From Candidatus Poribacteria bacterium (GTDB lineage: Bacteria > Poribacteria > WGA-4E > WGA-3G): DNA of 5,146 nucleotides. Where the stretch lies: assembly GCA_028818995.1 (NCBI GenBank), contig JAPPMR010000682.1, positions 1 through 5,146 on the forward strand, read 5' to 3'. The translations under genes were made by a program, and so were the position numbers. This document shows positions 1 through 4,827 of the stretch, piece by piece. Position 1 is the stretch's first letter. Each line of letters begins with the position of its first letter. The notes below the pieces were generated by a model that was not told the origin of the DNA, did not search any database, and was given only the letters and a program-made list of their open reading frames with translations.

Positions 1-1210
1 CGCCAAGGTATCTAACGATGGCTATCGGTGCTTCGTTGATTCGGTTACCCGAGGCATCAGACACATAGTATGCCTGCAATCCGTTCGGGAGATTGAAGAC
101 GACTTCACCGCCGTCGTGTGTAAAGGAGAGGGGGTGTGTCAAGATATCCCGCGTTCCTGTATTTTCTGCAAAGTCATAACTTTTCCAATACGCGCCGTAC
201 CGAGAGGTGTGGCGTTCCACGACGCGGTTGTTATTCGAGACACCAGATTCTTTAAAACCTGCGCGCCGGACATGCACCCCCGGCGCGCTCTCAATGTTCC
301 TCGCGACATTTACATCAAGGTCTCTCTCCAATTCGCTATCGGTTTCTGGCAAGTCCAGAATGTCGTGGTAGAGCGGTGGTAAGGATGCTGTCCCAAGAAA
401 CCAATCAATATGCATGAACGGCACCCCACATTTAATTTCTGCTTGGAGGTTCGATAACATTTCAAGCAAGACCGCTCGTGGTTCATCATTGAACTCTATA
501 TTATAAGGGTACATCTGCTCATGCTGCGTCCACGCTTTATTTCTGTCCCATTCGTAATGCCGCAGATCAATGTAGAAGATCGTCTCAGCGATGTCTATTG
601 GTACCGGGTTACGTATTTCAAATCCCCAAGAGAGGCTGTTAACGAGTTTAGAGAGGGCAAGTTGATAAGCCTCCAATTCCTCAAGACTTTTACCAGCGTT
701 ATAGAGATGCGTCAATGTAAAGTAGCGTGCAAAGGGACGGTCAAAGGGCTCGAGGGTGGCAAGGTGTGCCTGGATTGCGGTAAGCATTGCATCGGTTGTA
801 ATGAAGGTGATGTCGTGCTGGACCTCCCAATCCTGCGCGCCTTCGGCAATCCATTGTCGAATTGTCTCAATTGCTGCCGGTGGAAGTGGCGGTTGTGCAA
901 AAGGCATCTGGGCACCGTTTTCGGTAGGACCAAGCAACCGCTTATAGAACTCGGAGGCATCGGGGCTTCCAGGAACAACTGTCCCGGTAGCAATCAATCC
1001 TTGGGCAGATTCAATGATGAGTTGTTCGGTAAAGGAACCGTTTGGTCCGTGGCAGGTGAGGCAGTTCTGTTGAAAGATATTGTATGCCTGTTGTGCAAGG
1101 TTCTGCTGTGCCTCCGCGCTTCCAAATCCTAATAGAATGAGTGTTAAGATAATTGCAGTGTAGCACAAACCGTGCGTTTGGATTCCGAAGTCTTTTCCGG
1201 GTTTCATCAT
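1..1210 (-). CDS. Secreted c-type cytochrome-domain protein (planctomycete-type), 3' end outside window
   Basis: Open for 403 codons from ATG 1210 to the window edge, so the C-terminus is missing. A signal peptide is visible: basic start, hydrophobic stretch at residues 15-30, probable cleavage after SAEA at residue 34. One heme c attachment motif, CLTCH, lies at residues 50-54 (bases 1049-1063). It is followed by PGSPDASEFYKRL (80-92), a QMPF segment whose Met102 is a candidate axial ligand, and an IRQWIAEGA ending (117-125). This layout matches the planctomycete-type cytochrome C family (PF07635-like), implying a periplasmic heme protein, probably an electron carrier or a heme domain attached to a larger enzyme. 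Residues 130-403 form a second region that I cannot assign. It includes PFMHIDWF (264-271) and FNLPNGLQAYY (372-382). From memory, related long proteins carry a second CxxCH beyond this point, but that part is outside the window. The gene starts 10 bases after the upstream leucine-rich-repeat gene, so the two are probably co-transcribed. A 203-residue antisense frame overlaps it but lacks any such signals. Confidence 0.88.
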   Translation of the reverse strand, partial: MMKPGKDFGIQTHGLCYTAIILTLILLGFGSAEAQQNLAQQAYNIFQQNCLTCHGPNGSFTEQLIIESAQGLIATGTVVPGSPDASEFYKRLLGPTENGAQMPFAQPPLPPAAIETIRQWIAEGAQDWEVQHDITFITTDAMLTAIQAHLATLEPFDRPFARYFTLTHLYNAGKSLEELEAYQLALSKLVNSLSWGFEIRNPVPIDIAETIFYIDLRHYEWDRNKAWTQHEQMYPYNIEFNDEPRAVLLEMLSNLQAEIKCGVPFMHIDWFLGTASLPPLYHDILDLPETDSELERDLDVNVARNIESAPGVHVRRAGFKESGVSNNNRVVERHTSRYGAYWKSYDFAENTGTRDILTHPLSFTHDGGEVVFNLPNGLQAYYVSDASGNRINEAPIAIVRYLG

Positions 1211-1214
1211 CAAT

Positions 1215-1220
1215 CTCCTT
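1215..1220 (-). promoter_or_regulatory. Ribosome binding site of the cytochrome gene, start-deciding
   Basis: AAGGAG reads on the minus strand directly after the TAA stop of the upstream gene. Two ATG codons follow in tandem, at 1210 and 1207. The spacer is 4 bases to the first and 7 bases to the second. The second fits usual spacing better, so the true start may be 1207, making the protein one residue shorter. Either way the signal peptide is unchanged. Confidence 0.75.
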
Positions 1221-3332
1221 TTATTTTTTCACTAACATCTTACCCGTTGCCGTAAAGTCACCGGCTGTAAATATATAAAAATAGACACCGCTGGCAACCG
1301 ATTCACCGAGTTGATTGCGTCCGTCCCAATACGCTGCACGACTTCGCTGTTGGTAAATCCCCGCGGATTGATGCCCCACATCCAGAGTCCGAACCAAGGT
1401 GCCGTTTGTCGCATAGATACGAATTTGAACGGCAGCACTTGTTGCGAGTTGATAGGGTATCCATGTCTCTGGATTGAATGGATTAGGATAGTTTGCAAGC
1501 AATGCTGTCCTTTCTGGAATCAACAACATTAAAAGACGTTTTAAGTTTGAAATACCTTGTTGAAACGTAAGCGAGCCATCGTTTTCAACCTGCGCTTGTG
1601 CTATCCACGATTGTATGACTGCTGGGTCTAATTTCATGCTGTCTCGTGCAAGTGCAGCAGGGGCGGTGGGAATCCCCGTGATTTCGCCGAGATGCTGTGC
1701 TACAAGGATGAGGTCTGATATATTACGCTTTCCGTCGCCATTCACGTCTGTTCGCGCGTTGATTGGCTGCGCTTTTCCCATATCTTGCCCCACGAGGATT
1801 AAATCCAGAATATTGATTTGTCCATCTTCATTTACATCATAAGTGGGAGTTTCTGATGCACTTCGGGAAATCGGCGGGTTCACCGTATATTTGGTGTCAG
1901 TGTCAAACCCAAAAAACCCTTTCCACTGATTAAAGTGATGGTTGTCAAGTGCGACTAATAATACGTTTGTGCCCTCGTCGAGGGTGACAGGAAAAAACCT
2001 GTGGTAACCCTCACCCCAATGTCCGTCACGTTTCTGGTGAACCAGTTCGCCATTAAGATAGACTTTGACCCCATCCCGGTGTCCGACAAACATCCGTGTT
2101 TCCTGTTCGTGAGGGGATTTCAAGGTGGCAGAGCCATAGACGACGAGGTTTCCCATACCTTGGACCCCCAGCATTTCACCGATGTTATTACCCCCAGCAG
2201 GAGTGATGTTATCGGCTGTCCATTCATTTTCTCCAACTAATTTTCCTTCCGATGCCCCGACAGTCGCGACTTTCCCTTCTGTTACGGTTCCGTTACTCGC
2301 TTGTGCAAGCAAATCTCCGTCGCCGACACGGTTCCCAGGCACTAACACCCATAACCACGGTCCCTCTATTATCGTACCCCCCGTTGGAAACGCTGAGGTG
2401 TTGTGGTGAAGGATAGGAATAGACAATCCTCCTAAAGCCGATAAATCCGATATTGGATTGTGGGTAATTCCTATCCATGTCAAGTTGGTTAACCCCGCCA
2501 GTGGAGATACGTCCAATATCTGGTTCTCCGAAAGGTTCAATCGGGTCAACCCCGTTAAACTCGCCACCGGTGAGATATCCGTAATTTCATTGCCTACAAG
2601 ATAGAGTTCTTTTAAACCTGTTAACCCCTCCAAAGCGGAAAGGTCTGATAATTCACCCCCGCAAATATCCAAGGTGCGCAATTTTGGTAATTTTGCAAAC
2701 GGTGCCAAGTCTAAGATCGGAGTACCCCAAGAGTGAAAACGGGTCAGACTGGTTAACCCTGTAAGGGGGGACAAATCCGCTGGCGGATTCCTGCTCATCC
2801 CTATAGAATTCAGTTTCATCAAACCCGCGAGCGGAGATAAGTCGTATATGATATTATCTGAAATACCTAAGTGATGCAAGTTGATTAATTCTTCGAGCGG
2901 TGAAAGGTCAGATATCAGATTATGTCCGATATGTAGATGGTTCAGGTTGATCAACCCCGCAATTGGTGATAAATCGCGTATTGCGTTTCTTCCTAACTCT
3001 ATAACGCGTAGTCTAATCAATCCCGCAAGTGGCGATAGATCAGAAATCAAATTGTTGTTGCATCTTATAACTTGCAATTCTGTTGCAAATTCAAGTCCTG
3101 TCAGGTTGCTGATATCCGCATTATGCGCTTCAAGGTGTGTCAATCTTGCCATCTCATCTGCGGTAATCCGCGCGTTTGATGTTTTACCGAGTGCTTCTGC
3201 AATTGCCGCGCGCAGGTTCGTGTCGGGAATGTTAACAGTTTGTGCGGATGCTGTCGCTGGAAATATCAAGAATAGCGTTGCGCAAAGCACGAACATGTAA
3301 ACGGAAATATGTTGTGTTTTGGTGAATTGCAT
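1221..3332 (-). CDS. Exported leucine-rich-repeat, dockerin and sorting-domain surface protein
   Basis: Complete 703-residue protein. The start ATG at 3332 is preceded by AAGGAG (3343-3348) with a 10-base spacer and leads into a signal peptide (hydrophobic 11-26, cleavage after ATASA at residue 30). Domains in order: a cap of about 31-63 (IPDTNLRAAIAEALG); leucine-rich repeats about 64-310, with DLSPLAG-like motifs every 22 residues, as in internalin/SDS22-type repeats; a beta-sandwich region about 383-484 with VYLNGELVH and GTNVLLVALDN, resembling PA14 or galactose-binding folds; two dockerin-like EF-hand motifs, DVNEDGQINILDL (499-511) and DVNGDGKRNISDL (529-541); a linker; and a C-terminal module 610-703 with NYPNPFNPETWIPYQL and a final GVYFYIF...GKMLVKK strand, like FlgD-Ig or type IX-style sorting domains. 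It is probably secreted or surface-displayed, binding proteins or glycans. The ligand is unknown. It is the first gene of an operon with the cytochrome gene. Confidence 0.93.
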   Translation of the reverse strand: MQFTKTQHISVYMFVLCATLFLIFPATASAQTVNIPDTNLRAAIAEALGKTSNARITADEMARLTHLEAHNADISNLTGLEFATELQVIRCNNNLISDLSPLAGLIRLRVIELGRNAIRDLSPIAGLINLNHLHIGHNLISDLSPLEELINLHHLGISDNIIYDLSPLAGLMKLNSIGMSRNPPADLSPLTGLTSLTRFHSWGTPILDLAPFAKLPKLRTLDICGGELSDLSALEGLTGLKELYLVGNEITDISPVASLTGLTRLNLSENQILDVSPLAGLTNLTWIGITHNPISDLSALGGLSIPILHHNTSAFPTGGTIIEGPWLWVLVPGNRVGDGDLLAQASNGTVTEGKVATVGASEGKLVGENEWTADNITPAGGNNIGEMLGVQGMGNLVVYGSATLKSPHEQETRMFVGHRDGVKVYLNGELVHQKRDGHWGEGYHRFFPVTLDEGTNVLLVALDNHHFNQWKGFFGFDTDTKYTVNPPISRSASETPTYDVNEDGQINILDLILVGQDMGKAQPINARTDVNGDGKRNISDLILVAQHLGEITGIPTAPAALARDSMKLDPAVIQSWIAQAQVENDGSLTFQQGISNLKRLLMLLIPERTALLANYPNPFNPETWIPYQLATSAAVQIRIYATNGTLVRTLDVGHQSAGIYQQRSRAAYWDGRNQLGESVASGVYFYIFTAGDFTATGKMLVKK
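1224..1505 (-). other. C-terminal NPFNPETWIPYQL sorting-type module of the repeat protein
   Basis: This segment encodes residues 610-703. It opens with ANYPNPFNPETWIPYQL, then a beta strand (VQIRIYATNGTLVRTL), a W-D-G-R-N turn at 669-673 and the final SGVYFYIF strand. Related modules close exported proteins in the Bacteroidetes/Chlorobi and neighbouring phyla, where they resemble FlgD immunoglobulin-like or type IX secretion sorting domains. The extended PETWIPYQL wording is one I associate with Poribacteria. Its sorting role here is inferred. Confidence 0.8.
1686..1838 (-). other. Paired dockerin type I-like calcium motifs in the repeat protein
   Basis: Residues 499-549 contain two copies of a D-x-N-x-D-G-x-x-N-x-x-D-L loop-helix motif, 30 residues apart, each ending in LILV.Q..G. 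This is the classical dockerin duplication. In cellulosomes dockerins bind cohesins, but isolated dockerins are common in non-cellulosomal bacteria, and no cohesin is visible in this window. Calcium binding is a family expectation. Confidence 0.85.
2421..3050 (-). repeat. Leucine-rich-repeat array, ten units of 66 bp
   Basis: The conserved Asp of the I-x-D-L-S-P-L motif falls at residues 98, 120, 142, 164, 186, 208, 230, 252, 274 and 296, an unbroken 22-residue (66-base) period. Units around 198-219 (ILDLAPFAKL) and 220-241 (GGELSDLSALEGL) lack the usual Asn of the N-x-I position. At DNA level the units differ at most wobble positions, so the array looks old, with no recent unit duplication. 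Confidence 0.92.
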
Positions 3333-3352
3333 GCAGGATGATCTCCTTTTCT

Positions 3353-3583
3353 ACTATTAGACACTATATTAAAAATAAAGAGCAATATGTCTTCAGTGCC
3401 CGAAAAACAACTATTTTTATAGCATGTATACTGCCGTTTCTGCCGGTCTCTACCATCAAGCATCTCTGTTTCAACGAATAAGGAGAATCGCTTGGAGAAG
3501 GACGGTAGGAGTGCCGAGAACTCTTCAGGGTTAAAACCTGTCAGAGACAGAAGTTGTTGCGGTTTATCCTTGAAAACCTTCAT
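3353..3583 (-). pseudogene. Truncated IS5-like transposase, N-terminal fragment only
   Basis: From ATG 3583 the frame encodes about 77 residues that read as the N-terminal helix-turn-helix region of IS5-family-like DDE transposases (HTH_Tnp_4 type): LTGFNPEEFSALLPSF (14-29), a basic DGRDRQKRQYTCYKNS stretch (43-58), and TEDILLFIFNIV (63-74). In the family this is followed by Y-L-K-T and then the DDE catalytic domain. Here similarity is lost around residues 71-77 and the frame runs into the ribosome binding site and start of the repeat-protein gene. The complete protein would usually be about 250-300 residues, so all catalytic residues are absent. No terminal inverted repeat or target duplication could be recognised. 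The family call is from remembered consensus motifs and not from a search. The frame itself stays open to 3266, but its last part merely overlaps the neighbouring gene. Confidence 0.72.
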
Positions 3584-3629
3584 AACGAATCATCCACTGG
3601 TTTCATACAGTTCATTTTTCACAGTAAAT

Positions 3630-3658
3630 AGTATAGAATTTTCATGCCCTATTGTCAA
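3630..3658 (-). promoter_or_regulatory. Sigma-70 promoter upstream of the transposase remnant
   Basis: On the minus strand TTGACA (3658-3653) is separated by exactly 17 bases from TATACT (3635-3630). This is a perfect -35 and a five-of-six -10. Transcription would begin near 3623, about 40 bases before the remnant's ATG. No terminator is evident between here and the repeat-protein gene, so it could drive the downstream operon with a leader of about 290 bases. Confidence 0.72.
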
Positions 3659-3698
3659 CAAAAACAGCGAGACCTATTGGGGTGTCACAATCAATTTT

Positions 3699-3797
3699 TT
3701 AGGCAACAATTTGAATCTGCTCTTTAGGATAGATTCTGGCAATAATAATATCAAAAGTGCCTTTTGTCCACTCTATTGTTTCAACACTATCCCTCTC
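3699..3797 (-). pseudogene. Possible orphan coding remnant, 32 codons
   Basis: Between a TGA at 3800-3798 and a TAA at 3701-3699 this frame reads like protein (VETIEWTKGTFDIIIARI, then YPKEQIQIVA), with mixed charged and beta-branched residues. It has no ATG, GTG or TTG start in frame and no ribosome binding site. It could be the tail of a decayed gene or chance. I do not recognise a family. Confidence 0.2.
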
Positions 3798-3810
3798 TCA
3801 TATATGTTCG

Positions 3811-3842
3811 GAAAAACTGAAGGGTTTTATCGCAAAACCTTT
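3811..3842 (-). terminator. Probable intrinsic terminator of the small membrane operon
   Basis: On the minus strand AAGGTTTT and AAAACC(C)TT pair as an 8-bp stem with one bulged C and the loop GCGAT, beginning within the stop codon of the 58-residue gene. Three bases after the stem there is a run of five T (3816-3812). The stem is AU-rich, so termination may be partial. Confidence 0.5.
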
Positions 3843-4017
3843 AGACATCAGTATCCTTTAGTTCTTTTATTGTTTGATACAAGAAATATAGACCTATCAA
3901 AAAGACTGGAACGGCGATTAGAAAATGAATGATACGTTTAGTAGGGTGGTAATAGTATACAATCCCTATACCAATTACGAGAATTATATGTATAGCTACT
4001 CTAATGAGATATTTCAT
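3841..4017 (-). CDS. Small two-helix inner-membrane protein, 58 residues
   Basis: From ATG 4017 to TAA 3841-3843. The sequence has a short basic N-terminus (MKYLIR), a first hydrophobic segment at about residues 7-22 (VAIHIILVIGIGIVYY), a short polar turn YHPTKR at 23-28, and a second hydrophobic segment at about 29-47 (IIHFLIAVPVFLIGLYFLY). It ends in a charged tail, TIKELKDTDV. This predicts a helical hairpin in the cytoplasmic membrane, probably with both ends in the cytoplasm since lysines and arginines flank the N-terminus and C-terminal tail. It starts five bases after the stop of the small lipoprotein gene and has no Shine-Dalgarno sequence of its own, so translation is probably coupled to that gene. 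No family is recognised. Possible roles, such as a regulator of a larger membrane complex or a toxin-like peptide, are speculation. The membrane-type composition along the whole frame supports a real gene. Confidence 0.65.
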   Translation of the reverse strand: MKYLIRVAIHIILVIGIGIVYYYHPTKRIIHFLIAVPVFLIGLYFLYQTIKELKDTDV

Positions 4018-4022
4018 TACTG

Positions 4023-4175
4023 TTAAAAAGCCCGATAAGTCGTTTTAGGATTTGTTAAATTCGCTATAGATTCGTCCCATGGGGAAATGTCATCACGCGA
4101 TAGGTGTTCTCTTGGGGCGCATCCCATGCACCAGCACATTGTTAGTGTTATAGAGAGAGCAAGTAACTTTTTCAT
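4023..4175 (-). CDS. Small lipoprotein, 50 residues
   Basis: The frame opens at ATG 4175 with a strong AAGGAG (4182-4187) six bases upstream. The N-terminus MKKLLALSITLTMCWCMGC is a typical lipoprotein signal: two lysines, a hydrophobic core and a lipobox-like C-M-G-C ending at Cys19, the expected lipidated residue. The Cys at position -3 of the lipobox is unusual (Leu is normal), and three cysteines lie at 14, 16 and 19. The mature part would be only 32 residues, polar and ending in TTYRAF, with no recognised domain. It is the first gene of a tight pair with the two-helix membrane protein downstream, suggesting a joint envelope role. A fully consensus promoter about 260 bases upstream could transcribe it through a structured leader. 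A signal peptide together with a good ribosome binding site makes a chance frame unlikely, although the product's function is unknown. Confidence 0.75.
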   Translation of the reverse strand: MKKLLALSITLTMCWCMGCAPREHLSRDDISPWDESIANLTNPKTTYRAF

Positions 4176-4222
4176 AATGTACTCCTTAAGACCCTACTAT
4201 TTTTCCTAAAAGATATCTTCAA

Positions 4223-4258
4223 ATTTTCGCTAAACTGCTTTACTAATTGTGCGAAAAT
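4223..4258. repeat. Operator-like inverted repeat ATTTTCGC / GCGAAAAT
   Basis: Two perfect 8-base arms (4223-4230 and 4251-4258) are separated by 20 bases. It lies about 50-85 bases upstream of the lipoprotein start. The arms are spaced two helical turns apart, as in dimeric regulator sites, but the element could also fold in RNA. Its role is not shown by the sequence. Confidence 0.5.
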
Positions 4259-4278
4259 ATGCTACACTAAAAGAGCAG

Positions 4279-4307
4279 TTGAAAGGGCGCGTTAAACGCC
4301 CCTTCAA
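4279..4307. repeat. GC-rich hairpin, possible terminator
   Basis: TTGAAAGGGCG (4279-4289) pairs with CGCCCCTTCAA (4297-4307) at 10 of 11 positions, with one A-C mismatch on the plus strand and a 7-base loop. Neither strand has a clean T-run directly after the stem; the minus strand continues CTGCTCTTTT. The stem is strong, but its function as terminator or leader structure is open. Confidence 0.55.
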
Positions 4308-4404
4308 TAACAATAGGCAGCAAAAGACCCAATCCCTTGTGTTCTTAACTGCCAACGTTAACATGGAAGACATTGACTGGTACTCTCTGCCTTCCAACTG
4401 CATC

Positions 4405-4428
4405 TATACTGGGGGAAACCCCAGTATA
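4405..4428. repeat. Perfect 10-bp hairpin with 4-base loop
   Basis: TATACTGGGG (4405-4414) and CCCCAGTATA (4419-4428) are perfect complements around a 4-base loop, GAAA on the plus strand (a GNRA tetraloop) and TTTC on the minus strand. It sits just inside the predicted start of the leftward transcript, where 5'-terminal stem-loops can protect RNA from decay. Confidence 0.8.
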
Positions 4429-4439
4429 CCACATTTATC

Positions 4440-4468
4440 ATTATAGAATATCTGTTAACTTCTGTCAA
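4440..4468 (-). promoter_or_regulatory. Full-consensus sigma-70 promoter, leftward
   Basis: On the minus strand TTGACA (4468-4463), a 17-base spacer and TATAAT (4445-4440) match the consensus at all 12 positions with optimal spacing. Start of transcription is expected near 4433. There is no open reading frame directly behind it, so it should make either a small RNA or a long leader to the lipoprotein gene at 4175. Confidence 0.82.
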
Positions 4469-4483
4469 GTAAGAATTGTCTAT

Positions 4484-4518
4484 ATGAAGATTAATAATTT
4501 AATCGGTAATTCTATGAC
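4484..4518 (+). repeat. Direct repeat copy 1
   Basis: Begins ATGAAGATTAATAA and ends TGAC. It matches the copy at 4671-4706 at about 29 of 36 aligned positions, with one gap. The first 14 bases are identical. The copies are 187 bases apart. Confidence 0.65.
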
Positions 4519-4547
4519 GGGTGATAACAAATGGATCGGTTCGTAGT

Positions 4548-4565
4548 CGTGCGATTCATCGCACG
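4548..4565. repeat. REP-like palindrome CGTGCGA-TTCA-TCGCACG
   Basis: Perfect 7-base arms surround the loop TTCA, or 8-base arms around TC. It lies in the noncoding stretch with no T-run after it, so it is unlikely to be a terminator. It may be a dispersed palindromic unit or an operator; only a genome-wide count would tell. Confidence 0.6.
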
Positions 4566-4670
4566 TTGCGTGGTCTCCACAATTATCCAAGTTATTTGTT
4601 AAACCTCATTATCGGTGATATTGCTTCGCAGTGAGAATAGAAACGGTGTATTTAAGCGACCGCACTCCTA

Positions 4671-4706
4671 ATGAAGATTAATAAATTAAACGGGTAATAA
4701 CCTGAC
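4671..4706 (+). repeat. Direct repeat copy 2
   Basis: Begins ATGAAGATTAATAA and ends TGAC, pairing with the copy at 4484-4518. Either copy could encode a tiny peptide starting MKIN, but neither has a ribosome binding site. The second copy lies just upstream of the candidate promoter for the LamG gene. Confidence 0.65.
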
Positions 4707-4709
4707 ATA

Positions 4710-4739
4710 TTGAAGGAGTTGTTTTGACCCGCCTATATC
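4710..4739 (+). promoter_or_regulatory. Weak candidate promoter for the LamG gene
   Basis: TTGAAG (4710-4715), 18 bases, then TATATC (4734-4739). Both boxes deviate from consensus and the spacer is one base long. Placement would give a leader of about 80 bases, which would contain the small GAGGTA-CAGA-TACCTC hairpin at 4751-4766. Confidence 0.3.
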
Positions 4740-4750
4740 CGTAGCAATTT

Positions 4751-4766
4751 GAGGTACAGATACCTC
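4751..4766 (+). repeat. Small hairpin in the LamG gene leader
   Basis: GAGGTA and TACCTC are perfect 6-base arms around CAGA, 62 bases before the GTG start. It could be an operator or a leader hairpin. Short enough to be chance. Confidence 0.35.
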
Positions 4767-4827
4767 TATCTCAAGAACCTTAACCTCCAAATATAAAAGA
4801 GGAAAGAATATTCAGGAGAAATAAAAA

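Larger units (their letters stand above)
4265..4433 (-). ncRNA. Candidate structured small RNA or leader segment
   Basis: A perfect-consensus promoter predicts a minus-strand transcript starting near 4433. Within about five bases it forms a perfect 10-bp hairpin (4405-4428). Internal pairings are then possible: AGGCAG with CTGCCT, TTAAC with GTTAA, and TTCC-containing arms near 4364-4396. A GC-rich hairpin at 4279-4307 follows. After that stem the bases CTGCTCTTTTAG are a poor terminator tail, so the 3' end is uncertain. If there is no termination, the same RNA is a ~258-base leader of the lipoprotein operon. It matches no riboswitch, 6S, SRP or RNase P RNA that I can recognise. Existence as a separate RNA is inferred. 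Confidence 0.35.
4176..4827. other. Divergent intergenic region, 652 bases, AT-rich and rich in inverted repeats
   Basis: No convincing protein gene is present. Within it lie a consensus leftward promoter, a perfect 10-bp hairpin, a GC-rich imperfect hairpin, an 8-bp operator-like inverted repeat, a REP-like palindrome and a pair of ~35-base direct repeats, each listed separately. The stretch separates the leftward lipoprotein gene from the rightward LamG gene. A 65-codon rightward frame from GTG 4249 crosses the hairpins, has no ribosome binding site, and is judged to be chance. Confidence 0.7.

Noticed and set aside
521..1132. 203-codon rightward open frame
   Set aside because: It is antisense to the cytochrome gene, which has a ribosome binding site, signal peptide, CLTCH motif and family-like sequence. 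The rightward frame has no recognisable domain.
2001..2409. Rightward frames of 75-79 codons inside the repeat-protein gene
   Set aside because: Shadows of a well-supported 703-residue gene on the other strand.
2421..3050. Regular 66-base periodicity considered as a CRISPR or satellite array
   Set aside because: The period is that of the leucine-rich repeats in protein; the DNA is diverged at wobble positions and there are no identical repeats with unique spacers.
3492..3932. 146-codon rightward open frame from TTG, with AGGAG upstream
   Set aside because: It runs antisense through the transposase remnant, a strong leftward promoter, a terminator-like hairpin and part of the two-helix gene. 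Composition shows no coherent domain, and the AGGAG looks fortuitous.
4265..4433. 6S RNA, SRP RNA or a known riboswitch
   Set aside because: No diagnostic core motif of these classes could be recognised, and no single long rod-like fold is evident by eye.
4249..4446. 65-codon rightward open frame from GTG
   Set aside because: No ribosome binding site, and it reads across two hairpins and ends inside the -10 box of the leftward consensus promoter.
4712..4745. AAGGAG followed by TTG as a tiny leader-peptide gene
   Set aside because: The frame stops after five codons (TTG ACC CGC CTA TAT CCG TAG has six codons at most) and shows no amino-acid bias typical of attenuation leaders.
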